64,000 nt of DNA from Mycobacterium szulgai (lineage in GTDB: Bacteria > Actinomycetota > Actinomycetes > Mycobacteriales > Mycobacteriaceae). Each line of letters starts with the position of its first letter. Position 1 is the first letter of the stretch. The notes beneath the pieces were generated by a model, which was not told the origin of the DNA, did no database searches, and was given only the letters and a program-made list of their open reading frames with translations. Location: contig NZ_LQPW01000005.1 of NCBI RefSeq assembly GCF_002116635.1, positions 186,001-250,000 of the forward strand, in the 5' to 3' direction. This document shows positions 45,365 through 60,462 of this stretch, piece by piece. The position numbers and the translations under genes were made by a program.

Positions 45365-46277
45365 ACAGCGAATCCCGCCGGGACGGCTCAATAAAGATGC
45401 CGCTCTGGGTGATTTCGCGTTTCGACTGCTCGGGCGAGACGAAGGTGCCCACCGTCTGACCCCCGCCAAGCGGAACCACCGAGTGCACGACGGTGTCCTG
45501 GTAGACGTGCACCAGGTTGCAGCCCTGGGCGCCGTCTCGGCCGCGGGTACCTCCGGCGGCCACAGTGAGGTCTTGGGTGTAGCAGGTGGCCGAGGCCACC
45601 GACACCGGGATGCCGACGAAAGTCGCGTTGGTTGAGTAATGCAGGTGCCCGCCGAGAATCGCGCGGACGTCGCTGCCCTTGAGCACCCGCCCCAGCGCAG
45701 CCTGGTCGCGCAACTCCACCGTGACGGCCATGTCCAGCACGCTCGGAATCGGTGGATGATGCAGCGCCAGAATGGTGCCGTCCGGCACCGGCGTCGCCAA
45801 TTCGGCGGCCAGCCAATCCAATTGGGCCGCCCGGACTTCACCGTAGTGGTGTCCGGGTACCGAGGTGTCCAAGGTGATGATGCGCAGGCCGTCGATCATC
45901 CGCACCCGGTCAAGGGGGGCCATCGACGGCGCCTCGTCCAGCAGGAACCTGCGTAGTTCGGCGCGATTGTCATGATTGCCCATCACCCAAACAAGTTCGG
46001 CGCCAAGCGCTTCGGCGAACGGCTCGACCAGGTCGCGGAGCTTGCGGTAGGCCTCCGGCTCACCCTGGTCGGCCAGGTCGCCGGTGAAAACGATTGCGTC
46101 GAAACGCAGCCCGGAAGCTTTTAACTGGTGAAGCAGGTCGCCCAGCCGGTCGTCGGCGGCTACCGCACCGTAGAGCGGGCGATCCCCTGCGATGAGATGA
46201 GTGTCGCTGATATGTAGGAGAACGTAATCCGGCCGCGGATGCTCCGCGGCCCTAAGTCTGTGCACCGGAGGTGCCAC
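45309..46277 (-). CDS. cpdA: 3',5'-cyclic nucleotide phosphodiesterase (Rv0805)
   Basis: A 322-residue class III metallophosphodiesterase that hydrolyses cyclic nucleotides. Metal-binding motifs are [31 protein letters not shown] and GGHLHYS. The C-terminal extension (about 275-322) overlaps the cpsY 3' end, which is convergent. It starts at a GTG. Confidence 0.94.
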   Translation of the reverse strand: MAPPVHRLRAAEHPRPDYVLLHISDTHLIAGDRPLYGAVAADDRLGDLLHQLKASGLRFDAIVFTGDLADQGEPEAYRKLRDLVEPFAEALGAELVWVMGNHDNRAELRRFLLDEAPSMAPLDRVRMIDGLRIITLDTSVPGHHYGEVRAAQLDWLAAELATPVPDGTILALHHPPIPSVLDMAVTVELRDQAALGRVLKGSDVRAILGGHLHYSTNATFVGIPVSVASATCYTQDLTVAAGGTRGRDGAQGCNLVHVYQDTVVHSVVPLGGGQTVGTFVSPEQSKREITQSGIFIEPSRRDSLFSHPPMVLTPSGPQNPAG

Positions 46278-46320
46278 ACCCTTTCATTGCTTGTTGAAGC
46301 TTGTCGATTTTTGACGCGGG

Positions 46321-49217
<2,897 letters not shown>

Positions 49218-49339
49218 CTAGAGAAGATGTCTGCTGCACTTGCCGGCCAAAGCTGTCATAACGGCCGATCAACACTCCTAGGATTTGCTGGTACCGAATT
49301 TTTCCCACGGTGCCTGGACCGGACTCAATGGGAGAAGCA

Positions 49340-52012
<2,673 letters not shown>

Positions 52013-52026
52013 GGCCGGATCGTAGG

Positions 52027-53295
52027 TCAGGCCGGTGACAAGAACGCCTGCAGCGCCGCCGCGTAGGCGGCCACGTCGTGAGCGCCCATCAGCTCACGCG
52101 CGGAGTGCATGGCAAGCTGCGCAGCGCCGACATCGACGGTGGGAATGCCGGTCCGCGCCGAGGCGAGCGGGCCGATCGTCGAGCCGCAGGGCAGGTCGGC
52201 GCGATGCTCGTAGCGCTGCAGCGCCACCCCGGCCTGCTCGCAAGCCAGTGCGAACGCCGCCGCCGTGCGACCGTCGGTGGCATAACGCAGGTTCGGGTGC
52301 ACCTTGAGCACCGGGCCCGCGTTCACCTCGATCAGATGGTTGGGTTCGTGCCGCTCCGGATAGTTGGGGTGGGTGGCATGCGCCATGTCGGCCGAGGCGA
52401 GCAGCGACTCGGTCAGCTGTCGCAGGTAGTCCTCCCGGGTGCCGCCGGCCGCGAGCACAATGCGTTCCAGCACCGTGGACAGCAGGTTGGATTGGGCGCC
52501 ATGCGCGGAGGATGAGCCGACCTCCTCGTGGTCGAAGACCACCAGCACCGGCAGGTACTTTTGCGGCTGCGCGGCCAGTAATGCTTCCAGACCCGCATAA
52601 CAGCTGGCCTGGTTGTCCAGCCGCGGCGCACTGAGCAGGCCGGCATCGGCACCGATCACCGCCGACGGGGTTAAGTCATGGGTCATCAGGTCGGCGGCCA
52701 AGACGTCGGCTTCGGCGACTCCGGCCCACTCGGCGACATAGCCGAGGAACGAACCCACCTGCTGGCCCACGCCCCATACCGCGTTGAGGTGTCGTTGCGG
52801 ATCCAGCGTGACGGACTTGCGGTCGTCCGCCAGATGGATGGCGAGCTGCGGGACGCGCAGGATCGGATCGTCTATCCGAACCAGCAGGTGTCGTACACCC
52901 CCGCCCTCGCGCACCGAGAGGCGCCCGCTGATCCCCAGGTCACGGTCCAGCCAGGAGTTCAGCCAGGCGCCGCCGTACGGCTCCAGGGCCACCACCTGCC
53001 AGCCGGCCACCGTGCGGTCGGGATGCTGCTTGACGCGCAGGTTGGGACTGTCGGTGTGGGCGCCGATGATCCGGAACGGGCCGGGCGAGCCATCGGACTG
53101 CCCGGCCGAATCCCAGGCGACCAATGACCCGGCTCGGACGGTGAAGTAGCGGCCCGGCTCTTCCGGCCAGCGGTCGGCCTCGTTGAGTTCGGTGTATCCG
53201 GCCTCGAGCAGCCGCGCGGCCACCGTCAGGCAGACGTGAAAAGGCGAGGGCGATACGTCGACAAATTCGCCCAGGCCAAGGGCGGTGGCCACCAT
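52027..53295 (-). CDS. pepC: M18-family aminopeptidase PepC
   Basis: A 422-residue dinuclear-zinc aspartyl-aminopeptidase-like enzyme (Rv0800). Metal and catalytic blocks are [66 protein letters not shown] and the C-terminal [20 protein letters not shown]. The ATG at 53295 fits the family; a longer frame runs into the divergent DyP gene region. Confidence 0.93.
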   Translation of the reverse strand: MVATALGLGEFVDVSPSPFHVCLTVAARLLEAGYTELNEADRWPEEPGRYFTVRAGSLVAWDSAGQSDGSPGPFRIIGAHTDSPNLRVKQHPDRTVAGWQVVALEPYGGAWLNSWLDRDLGISGRLSVREGGGVRHLLVRIDDPILRVPQLAIHLADDRKSVTLDPQRHLNAVWGVGQQVGSFLGYVAEWAGVAEADVLAADLMTHDLTPSAVIGADAGLLSAPRLDNQASCYAGLEALLAAQPQKYLPVLVVFDHEEVGSSSAHGAQSNLLSTVLERIVLAAGGTREDYLRQLTESLLASADMAHATHPNYPERHEPNHLIEVNAGPVLKVHPNLRYATDGRTAAAFALACEQAGVALQRYEHRADLPCGSTIGPLASARTGIPTVDVGAAQLAMHSARELMGAHDVAAYAAALQAFLSPA

Positions 53296-53337
53296 GCACC
53301 CATGTTTAGCACCCGCCGGTGTCAAGACGTTAGGGTC

Positions 53338-54363
53338 GTGGCTGTGCCCGCTGTCCAGCCTCAGCCGGTTCTCGCGCCGTTGACGCCTGCCGCCATCTTC
53401 CTGGTGGCCACCATCGACGAGGGCGGTGAAGCGATCGTGCACGACGCGCTACCGGACCTGTCGGGGTTGGTGCGCGCGATCGGCTTTCGTGACCCGACCA
53501 AACGCCTATCGGTCGTCGCTTCGATCGGATCAGACGCCTGGGACCGATTGTTCGCCGGACCGCGACCCGCCGAACTGCATCCGTTCATCCCACTGGCCGG
53601 TCCGCGGCACGTCGCGCCGGCCACACCGGGTGACCTGTTGTTCCACATCCGCGCCGAAACGTTGGACGTCTGCTTCGAGCTGGCCGGCCGCATCCTGAAG
53701 TCGATGGCCGGCGCGGTAACGGTGGTCGACGAGGTGCATGGCTTCCGGTTCTTCGACAACCGGGATCTGCTCGGCTTCGTCGACGGCACCGAAAACCCGG
53801 ACGGCCCAGTCGCCGTCAGCGCGACCGCGGTCGGCGACGAGGATCCGGACTTCGCCGGCGCCTGCTATGTGCACGTGCAGAAATACGTGCACGACATGCC
53901 GTCCTGGGACTCGCTTTCGGTCACCGAGCAGGAGCTGGTGGTCGGCCGGACCAAGCTGGAAGACATCGAACTCGGCGACGACAAGAAGCCGGCGAACTCT
54001 CACATCGCACTTAACGTCATCACCGACGATGACGGCAACGAACTGAAAATCGTGCGGCACAACATGCCGTTCGGCGAGGTCGGCAAGGGCGAGTACGGAA
54101 CGTATTTCATCGGCTATTCGCGCACACCCGAGGTCACCGAACAGATGCTGCGCAATATGTTCCTGGGCGATCCGCCCGGTAACACCGACCGCATCCTGGA
54201 CTTCTCCACCGCGATCACCGGTGGCATGTTCTTCTCGCCCACCGTCGACTTCCTCGACGATCCGCCGCCACTTCCTGGCCCGCAGGTGACCACTATTGCC
54301 GTTACGCCTGCATCTGACGACGGATCACTTTCGATCGGCAGCCTGAAAGGAACCTCCCGATGA
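53338..54363 (+). CDS. Dye-decolourising peroxidase (encapsulin cargo)
   Basis: A 341-residue DyP (Rv0799c). The distal catalytic block is GFVDGTENP, and the heme-ligand His is in [20 protein letters not shown]. The C-terminus carries [11 protein letters not shown], the cargo-loading peptide that docks DyP inside encapsulin shells. GTG 53338 ([10 protein letters not shown]) matches the M. tuberculosis N-terminus; GTG 53344 is an alternative. Its TGA overlaps the encapsulin ATG (ATGA), so the two are translationally coupled. Confidence 0.95.
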   Translation: MAVPAVQPQPVLAPLTPAAIFLVATIDEGGEAIVHDALPDLSGLVRAIGFRDPTKRLSVVASIGSDAWDRLFAGPRPAELHPFIPLAGPRHVAPATPGDLLFHIRAETLDVCFELAGRILKSMAGAVTVVDEVHGFRFFDNRDLLGFVDGTENPDGPVAVSATAVGDEDPDFAGACYVHVQKYVHDMPSWDSLSVTEQELVVGRTKLEDIELGDDKKPANSHIALNVITDDDGNELKIVRHNMPFGEVGKGEYGTYFIGYSRTPEVTEQMLRNMFLGDPPGNTDRILDFSTAITGGMFFSPTVDFLDDPPPLPGPQVTTIAVTPASDDGSLSIGSLKGTSR

Positions 54364-55163
54364 ACAATCTGTACCGCGATCTGGCACCGGTCACTGAAGC
54401 GGCTTGGGCCGAAATCGAATTGGAAGCATCGCGTACCTTCAAGCGTCACATCGCTGGGCGCCGGGTGGTCGACGTCAGCGAACCCGGTGGGCCGATCACC
54501 GCCGCCGTCAGCACCGGACGGCTGATCGACGTGGAGGCGCCCACCGACGGCGTCATCGCCCACCTGCGCGACAGTAGACCCCTGATCCGGCTCCGCGTTC
54601 CATTCACCCTGTCGCGCAACGAGATCGACGATGTCGAGCGCGGCTCGAACGACTCGGATTGGGAACCTGTCAAGAAGGCCGCCAAGAAACTGGCCTTCGT
54701 CGAGGATCGCGGGATCTTCGAGGGTTACGGCCCAGCGTCGATCGAGGGTATCCGGCGCGCCAGCTCCAACCCGACGCTGACGTTGCCCGACGACCCGCGC
54801 GACATCCCCGACGTGATCAGCCAGGCGCTGTCCCTGCTGCGGCTCGCCGGTGTCGACGGTCCGTATTCGGTACTGCTGTCTGCCGATGTATACACCAAGG
54901 TCAGCGAGACCACCGAGCACGGGTATCCGATCCGCGAGCATCTGAACCGGCTTGTCGACGGGGAGATCATCTGGGCGCCGGCCATCGACGGCGCATTCGT
55001 ATTGACCACTCGCGGCGGTGATTTCGATCTGCAGCTGGGCACCGACGTCTCAATCGGCTACCTCAGCCATGACGCCGAGACCGTGCAACTGTATCTGCAG
55101 GAAACCCTGACGTTCCTGTGCTACACGGCCGAGGCGTCGGTCGCGCTGGGTCCGGCGGAGTAA
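54360..55163 (+). CDS. Encapsulin shell protein Cfp29
   Basis: A 267-residue HK97-fold encapsulin (Rv0798c). Typical blocks are the start [57 protein letters not shown] and TFLCYTAEASVAL at the C-terminus. It forms a nanocompartment that encloses the DyP encoded just upstream and has a role against oxidative stress in M. tuberculosis. Confidence 0.96.
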   Translation: MNNLYRDLAPVTEAAWAEIELEASRTFKRHIAGRRVVDVSEPGGPITAAVSTGRLIDVEAPTDGVIAHLRDSRPLIRLRVPFTLSRNEIDDVERGSNDSDWEPVKKAAKKLAFVEDRGIFEGYGPASIEGIRRASSNPTLTLPDDPRDIPDVISQALSLLRLAGVDGPYSVLLSADVYTKVSETTEHGYPIREHLNRLVDGEIIWAPAIDGAFVLTTRGGDFDLQLGTDVSIGYLSHDAETVQLYLQETLTFLCYTAEASVALGPAE

Positions 55164-55166
55164 CTG

Positions 55167-55904
55167 GTGGTGCGACTGGCTGGTTCTGTCGCGCTGGTCA
55201 CCGGCGCCACATCCGGAATCGGGCGCGCGATTGCGTTGCAACTCGCCGCGCGGGGTGCCGACGTGGTGGTACACGGACGCAGCGCCGAGCGCGGCGGCGA
55301 GGTGGTGCGCGAGATCGAAACGGCCGGCGGCAAAGCGCGTTTCGTCGCGGCCGATCTCAACCAGCCCGACGACGTTCGACGGCTGGCCACAGCGGCGGGG
55401 CGGGTGGACGTCTTGATCAACAACGCCGGCATCTTCAAGTTCGGCGGGACGCTGGAGACCGACGACGCCGTGTTCGACGAGCATGTGAACGTCAACATGC
55501 GCGCCCCGTACATCCTGGTTCAAGAATTGGCACCGGGAATGGTCGAGCGAGGGCAGGGTGCGATTGTCAGCCTGAGCACTATCGCCGCCTCGACGCCAAA
55601 ACACAAGGGCGGCATATACGGTGCTACCAAGGCGGGCCTGGAACTGTTGACCCGGGTCTGGGCAGACGAGTTCGGCGCGTCCGGCGTTCGGGTGAATGCG
55701 GTGGCCGCGGGACCTACCGACACACCCGGAACCGAAGCCACACCGGGCCTTCTCGAAGAGTTGGCGAAGATCACCGCCTTGCGCCGGGCAGCAGATGCGA
55801 GCGAAATCGCGAGCGCCGTAGTCTTTCTCGCTTCGGAGGATGCCAGCTACGTCAACGGTGCCATCCTGAACGTAACCGGTGGCGAAAGCTCCTTTGCCCC
55901 GTAG
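55167..55904 (+). CDS. Short-chain dehydrogenase/reductase linked to the encapsulin operon
   Basis: A 245-residue classical SDR. The cofactor loop is [12 protein letters not shown] stabilises the central sheet; the catalytic triad is Ser135/Ser137 (VSLSTIAAS), Tyr151 and Lys155 (YGATKAG). HGRSAERG after the second strand suggests NADPH preference. It starts 3 bases after the encapsulin stop at a GTG and is probably in the same transcript. It has no cargo-loading peptide. The substrate is unknown. Confidence 0.88.
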   Translation: MVRLAGSVALVTGATSGIGRAIALQLAARGADVVVHGRSAERGGEVVREIETAGGKARFVAADLNQPDDVRRLATAAGRVDVLINNAGIFKFGGTLETDDAVFDEHVNVNMRAPYILVQELAPGMVERGQGAIVSLSTIAASTPKHKGGIYGATKAGLELLTRVWADEFGASGVRVNAVAAGPTDTPGTEATPGLLEELAKITALRRAADASEIASAVVFLASEDASYVNGAILNVTGGESSFAP

Positions 55905-55985
55905 TTAGGCTGTGTCGTCATCGTCATCGCGTCGCAGAGCAGTTTCTCTGGATGATGGAAGGTATTCGTTCGGGGTAGGCCGTGG

Positions 55986-56263
55986 TCAAGATGGAGCGGT
56001 GGGATCGGCTAGGCGTTTGGTGTGGTAAAGCGCGACGGCTTCGCCGTTTTCGAAGATGGCCAAGTAATGGTTGGCGTGACGACCCAGGCGGATGACGTCG
56101 GACCGGGTACCCGCAGCCGCCGCGCCACGCGTTCCAGGCGTTCCAGCGCCCGCAACCGCTGCGGCGTGGTCAGCACGTCAAACGTCAATCCGCACAAGCG
56201 ATCCAGGTCATCGTCGAGCGCGTCGAAGACCTCCACGATCTCTTCACGCGTGCTCGAACCCAT
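55986..56263 (-). pseudogene. Internally deleted 13E12-repeat (DUF222/HNH) protein
   Basis: The N-terminal block [20 protein letters not shown] and then [15 protein letters not shown] is that of REP13E12-family proteins. It jumps directly, with a frame change, to the C-terminal block ([19 protein letters not shown] and [10 protein letters not shown]). The central DUF222 and the HNH nuclease core are missing, so about 300 residues have been lost. It is a relic of a dispersed repeat gene and marks the edge of the accessory right end. 55905-55985 holds nothing else visible. Confidence 0.75.
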
Positions 56264-56318
56264 GCCTGAATGCTATGGGTGGGTACCGACAAGAATCCGG
56301 CCGTGTTGAGGCAGCCAG

Positions 56319-57995
56319 CTAGAGGTCTAGCACGACATCGCTTTCCGGCGCCGCCGAACAGATGAGCACCTCGCCGGCACCCGGCTCCTCCAGCGGCGCG
56401 TGAACATAGCGTGTCGCTCCCGCCACGACTCCGGTGACACACACATGGCAAACCCCGCTGCGGCAAGAGAACCGGGTGGGCACGTCGCAGGCTTCAGCAA
56501 GCTCGAGAATGCTGTGGTAAGCCGGTGACCAATTGACGGTAAGACCGCTGCGCGCGAAGGTAATTGACGGTCCTGCGCCGGGCTCGCCTACGGGTAGGTG
56601 CGGCGGCGTGCACACACCGGTGTTGACCATACCCGGATTGATGGCCGGCAGGGCTCCGAACAGTTCGCTGTGGATGGCACCGGCCGCAAGCCCGATAGTC
56701 GTGAGATGGCCGCACATGTCAGACATGAATTGTGCTGGGCCGCAGAGATACACCGTGGCGTCCAGCGGCAGACCTAGTTCGGCGAGTGATTCCAGCGTCA
56801 GGCGACCTTCCGCTTGCGTATAGAAGATCCGCAGCACCGCCTGCGGCAACGACACGGCCAGATCCTCGACTTCGGTTGCAAAAACCTGACTCTCGCGGTC
56901 GCGCGTGACGTGCACCCACCAAATCCGGCGACTACTACCCGCCGCCGCCAACGCATGCAGCATCGCCAACACCGGCGTGATCCCGATTCCCGCAGAAATC
57001 AGCACAACCGGACTAGCCCCGTCCACCAGATAGAAGTCGCCGCGTGGCGCCGCGGCCTCGACCACCGAGCCCGGTCCGATGTGCTCATGAAGCCAACGGC
57101 TTACCAATCCGTGTTCTTCGCGTTTGACGCTGATGCGGTAGTCACCCCAGCCTGGATCACCCGAGAGGGAGTAGCTGCGCATCGGGGCGGGGGTGCCGAC
57201 GTCCGGAATACGCACGGTCAGATACTGACCCGGTAGCGACCCATTGGCGTCGGCCGCAAGCCAGATCGACAACACACTCGCGCTCTCCCGCCGCGTTGCC
57301 CTGACCCGCAACGGGCGAAATCCGTTCCAGGCGGGCAAGGCTCGACCCGACGGCACCGCCGTCAGCATTTCGGTGAACGATTGTCGCCACCCCGGGCTCA
57401 ACGCCGCAACATCGACGATCTTGCGCAATTGTTCGGCATTGCGGTTGGGCAGATACAGCAATGCGTCGACGTCGGCCACACTGAGTTCGTGCTGGCCGCG
57501 GCGGGTGCGCACGATCTCGTCGCCGGCGCAGACCTCCCCCTCGGCGATGACGCGGAAGTAGAAGCCCGGACGATGCTGCGCGACAAGCAGATTGGGCATG
57601 TCAGGTTCGTCGAGGCGCATGCCGACCCGAAAGCAGGTGACGCGCGGCTGGGTGACTTCGAATTCGGCGTTGCCAATGCGGTAGCGGTCCCCGATGCAGA
57701 CTTCGTCGTCGCCGAGACCCGCGACGGTGAAGTTCTCCCCGAACTGCCCGGGCTCTAAGTCGTCGCGGTGCAAAAAATCCCGCCAGAAGTCGTAGGACTC
57801 CAGCTGATACACCATGACCGCGCGCTGCTCACCGCCATGGCCGGCGAGATCGCCCTGGCCGTCGCCATCAATGTTGTTGCGGCGCACCATCACCGGACCA
57901 TCGACCGGCATTTTCCATATCCCGGTGTGGATGGTTCTGCCCTGCCATTGCACATCCTTGGGCATGCCGACGTTGACCGAAACGAGCGTGCCCAG
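56319..57995 (-). CDS. MOSC-ferredoxin reductase-[2Fe-2S] ferredoxin fusion
   Basis: A 558-residue three-module protein. Residues 1-220 are a YiiM-like MOSC domain (GQFGENFTVAGL; YRIGNAEFEVTQPRVTCFRV with the cofactor-facing Cys). Residues 225-455 are an FNR-type flavin/NAD(P)H reductase (RSYSLSGDP, ISAGIGITPVLAMLHAL, YLCGPAQFMSDM). Residues 470-558 are a plant-type ferredoxin (CRSGVCHVC plus a later Cys). Such fusions pass electrons to a molybdenum site or a partner oxygenase. The start is unusual: GAGGAGG (58001-58007) sits 5 bases before a CTG at 57995, and LGTLVSVNVG matches the family's normal N-terminus; the next ATG (57965) lacks an SD and truncates the first strand. It is divergent from the hydrolase gene. 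Confidence 0.85.
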   Translation of the reverse strand: MGTLVSVNVGMPKDVQWQGRTIHTGIWKMPVDGPVMVRRNNIDGDGQGDLAGHGGEQRAVMVYQLESYDFWRDFLHRDDLEPGQFGENFTVAGLGDDEVCIGDRYRIGNAEFEVTQPRVTCFRVGMRLDEPDMPNLLVAQHRPGFYFRVIAEGEVCAGDEIVRTRRGQHELSVADVDALLYLPNRNAEQLRKIVDVAALSPGWRQSFTEMLTAVPSGRALPAWNGFRPLRVRATRRESASVLSIWLAADANGSLPGQYLTVRIPDVGTPAPMRSYSLSGDPGWGDYRISVKREEHGLVSRWLHEHIGPGSVVEAAAPRGDFYLVDGASPVVLISAGIGITPVLAMLHALAAAGSSRRIWWVHVTRDRESQVFATEVEDLAVSLPQAVLRIFYTQAEGRLTLESLAELGLPLDATVYLCGPAQFMSDMCGHLTTIGLAAGAIHSELFGALPAINPGMVNTGVCTPPHLPVGEPGAGPSITFARSGLTVNWSPAYHSILELAEACDVPTRFSCRSGVCHVCVTGVVAGATRYVHAPLEEPGAGEVLICSAAPESDVVLDL

Positions 57996-58084
57996 TTACG
58001 CCTCCTCACCGCGCCGAAAAAATGGGGGAGCTGACCCAGAATATGTGCCCTAGGCCTGGCGGTCAACAGCTGCCGGATGCATAA

Positions 58085-58100
58085 TGGGTTATATAACCCA
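58085..58100. promoter_or_regulatory. TGGG-N8-CCCA operator, site 1
   Basis: TGGGTTATATAACCCA is a perfect 16-base palindrome, 20 bases before the alpha/beta hydrolase start and 90 bases before the divergent MOSC fusion start. The related sites at 59016-59031 and 60426-60441 share the outer TGGG and CCCA. Confidence 0.75.
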
Positions 58101-58120
58101 GAAAACGCGGAGGTTGTCCC

Positions 58121-58987
58121 ATGCCGGCTGTCCATCATCGCTACGCAACCATCGACGGTCGTCGGCTGTTCTTCCGCGAAGCCGGCAATCCCGATGCGCC
58201 CGCAATCGTGCTGCTGCACGGATTCCCCACCAGCTCCTACATGTTCCGGCAGCTGATTCCGGCGCTGGCGGACCGCTACCACGTGATCGCACCGGATCAT
58301 TTGGGGTTCGGCCTCTCCGACGCACCGCCCGTCGAGGAGTTCGATTACACATTCGACGCTCTCGCCGAATTGACCGCCGGCTTGCTGCGCGAACTCGGCA
58401 TCGACAGGTACGCAATGTACGTCCAGGACTACGGCGCTCCGATCGGATGGCGATTGGCGCTGCGGGATCCGGCCGCCGTCACGGCGATCATCACTCAGAA
58501 CGGCAACGGTTACGACGCCGGATTCGTCGAGGACTTCTGGAAGAACGTACGGGCGTATCAAGAAAACCCGGACGACGAAACCGCGGTTCGGCAGTTCCTC
58601 ACCCTGGACGCCACCCGCTGGCAATATCTAACCGGCGTTGCCGACGAGACACTGGTCGATCCCGAATCCTGGTATCACGATTACGCATTGATCTCGCGCC
58701 CCGGAAATGACCGGGTACAGCTGAAGCTTTTTCGCGACTACGCGACGAATGCGCCGCTGTATCCGCGCCTGCATGAGTATTTCCGCGACAGCGGCGTCCC
58801 GCTGCTGGCGGTGTGGGGCCGCGGAGACGAGATATTCGGCCCGGCCGGTGCGCAAGCGTTCGCCGACGACCTCCCGCGTGCCGAGATCCACCTTCTGGAC
58901 GGCGGACATTTCCTGCTGGAATCCGCCTTGCCGAGAGTTACCGAACTCATTCGCGGCTTCCTGGCGAAGATCCACGTGCCCGCCTGA
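58121..58987 (+). CDS. Haloalkane-dehalogenase/epoxide-hydrolase-like alpha/beta hydrolase
   Basis: A 288-residue alpha/beta hydrolase. The oxyanion block is LLHGFPTSSYMF; the nucleophile elbow is VQDYGAPIGW with Asp103 instead of Ser, as in haloalkane dehalogenases, fluoroacetate dehalogenase and epoxide hydrolases; the catalytic His263 is in DGGHFLLE. The cap region (about 140-215) has DFWKNVRAYQENPDDE. The substrate (haloalkane or epoxide) cannot be read. The perfect palindrome just upstream suggests TetR control. Confidence 0.88.
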   Translation: MPAVHHRYATIDGRRLFFREAGNPDAPAIVLLHGFPTSSYMFRQLIPALADRYHVIAPDHLGFGLSDAPPVEEFDYTFDALAELTAGLLRELGIDRYAMYVQDYGAPIGWRLALRDPAAVTAIITQNGNGYDAGFVEDFWKNVRAYQENPDDETAVRQFLTLDATRWQYLTGVADETLVDPESWYHDYALISRPGNDRVQLKLFRDYATNAPLYPRLHEYFRDSGVPLLAVWGRGDEIFGPAGAQAFADDLPRAEIHLLDGGHFLLESALPRVTELIRGFLAKIHVPA

Positions 58988-59015
58988 AGCAAAGCCCGAG
59001 CCGGGTGACGGCAAA

Positions 59016-59031
59016 TGGGCTGGATATCCCA
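59016..59031. promoter_or_regulatory. TGGG-N8-CCCA operator, site 2
   Basis: TGGGCTGGATATCCCA keeps the TGGG and CCCA ends at the same spacing as site 1 but is less symmetric inside. It lies 34 bases before the first TetR gene, consistent with autoregulation. Confidence 0.6.
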
Positions 59032-59064
59032 TAATCAACACCACCGACGGGTTAGCCTGTCTCG

Positions 59065-59754
59065 ATGGCTCAGCCTGACGATCCCACCGCGAAGCGGTTG
59101 ACCCCTAAGGGGCGCGCCACCCGCGATCGGATCGTGCTGGCCGCCGCCGAATTGATCGTCAGCCATGGGTTGCGCGCGTTGAATATGGATCGTGTGCGAC
59201 AGGCCGCGTCGGTGAGCGGCTCGCAACTCGCCCACTATTTCACCGCTAAGAGCGCGTTGATCCGGGCGGTCGTCGCCCGCCAGATCGGCGTGGTGCTGGA
59301 CTTTCACCAGCAGCCGCAGCTGGGTGGCTTGAATTCGTTCGACGACTTCGAACGTTGGGTCGATCTCAACATGCGCTACCTGCGGCGCGTCGGCAACACC
59401 GGTACGCCCACTTACCATGCGCTGGCCGCGCAGCTGGCAAAGTCCGACGACGCGACGCGAGAAGCGGTGGCCACCGGCTACTGGCAGTGGATAGCGTTGC
59501 TGGAAGCGGCAATTCGGCAAATGGTGGAAAACGGCAGCCTCGTCGCGGACGCCGATCCTCGCCGAATTGCGATGGTGATCGTGTGCGCGCACCAGGGCGG
59601 CGCCACGCTGGCCTACACCTACCGAGCCGAATGGCCGCTCGCAGAGGCCATTCGCTTCGCCGTCAACTACCTGCGCACGTTCGCCGCCGATCCCGCCGAA
59701 CGACTCCCGCGCCGCCGCCTGCGTCCCAGGCGCCCACGAACGAGAGCCTCCTGA
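59065..59754 (+). CDS. TetR-family regulator, first of a tandem pair
   Basis: A 229-residue TetR. The HTH is LNMDRVRQAASVSGSQLAHYFTAKSAL after GRATRDRIVLAAAELIVSHG. The ligand-binding domain has FHQQPQLGGLNSFDDFERW and VCAHQGGATLAYTY, blocks also seen in the next gene, so the two are duplicates. A basic Arg-rich tail follows. It starts at ATG 59065 and is followed at once by the second TetR. Confidence 0.88.
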   Translation: MAQPDDPTAKRLTPKGRATRDRIVLAAAELIVSHGLRALNMDRVRQAASVSGSQLAHYFTAKSALIRAVVARQIGVVLDFHQQPQLGGLNSFDDFERWVDLNMRYLRRVGNTGTPTYHALAAQLAKSDDATREAVATGYWQWIALLEAAIRQMVENGSLVADADPRRIAMVIVCAHQGGATLAYTYRAEWPLAEAIRFAVNYLRTFAADPAERLPRRRLRPRRPRTRAS

Positions 59755-60390
59755 GTGTCCAGGGATTCCCAGCTCACCCGCAAAGGTCTGGCGACCCGGG
59801 CACGCATTATCGGCGCCGCCGCCGCGCTGGTGTTCGAGCGCGGCGTTGCCAACGCCAGCATTGACGAAGTGCGGACCGCCGCCGGGGTCAGCGGATCGCA
59901 AATCTCGCACTACTTCGGCGACAAACGCGATCTGATCCGCCAAGTAATCGCATCCCGCCGTGCTGACGTGGTGGCGTTTCATACGCAGGCACGGCTGGGC
60001 GAACTCGACAGCATTGAAGCGCTGCAGGAGTGGGCCGCGGCCTGCGTTGCCGACATCGAATCCGTATATCGCCGAGGGGGTTGCGTCTACGGTTCGCTGG
60101 CCGGCGAACTGATCGACGAGGACGACGAAATCCACGCCGATCTCTCCGCGGGATACGACCAGTGGATCGAGCTTTTTCGCGGTGGACTCGCCGCGATGCG
60201 CCGTCGGGGCGAATTGCACCCCGACGCCGATCCCAGGCACCTGGCGGTATCGCTGGTCGTCGCGCACCAAGGCGGCGCCATGCTCACCCATGCCACTGGC
60301 GACCCCGAACCACTGCGCGCGGCTCTGGACGCAGCAGTCGCCTATGTGCGCTCCTTCGCGCCGCAATGCACGAAGCACAAGCGTTCTTGA
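59755..60390 (+). CDS. TetR-family regulator, second of a tandem pair
   Basis: A 211-residue TetR with HTH IDEVRTAAGVSGSQISHYF and the shared blocks FHTQARLGELDSIEALQEW and VVAHQGGAMLTHAT. Its GTG directly follows the stop of the first TetR with no gap, so they are co-translated. A duplicated pair may form heterodimers or recognise related operators. Confidence 0.87.
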   Translation: MSRDSQLTRKGLATRARIIGAAAALVFERGVANASIDEVRTAAGVSGSQISHYFGDKRDLIRQVIASRRADVVAFHTQARLGELDSIEALQEWAAACVADIESVYRRGGCVYGSLAGELIDEDDEIHADLSAGYDQWIELFRGGLAAMRRRGELHPDADPRHLAVSLVVAHQGGAMLTHATGDPEPLRAALDAAVAYVRSFAPQCTKHKRS

Positions 60391-60425
60391 CCCTGGACAT
60401 GTTTGGGTCACAGGGCCCATAATAA

Positions 60426-60441
60426 TGGGACATCTAACCCA
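60426..60441. promoter_or_regulatory. TGGG-N8-CCCA operator, site 3
   Basis: TGGGACATCTAACCCA shares the outer TGGG and CCCA (and AACCCA) with site 1. It lies 21 bases before the quinone oxidoreductase start, next to the end of the second TetR gene. Confidence 0.65.
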
Positions 60442-60462
60442 TTCATTGCGGAAGCCATTGCT

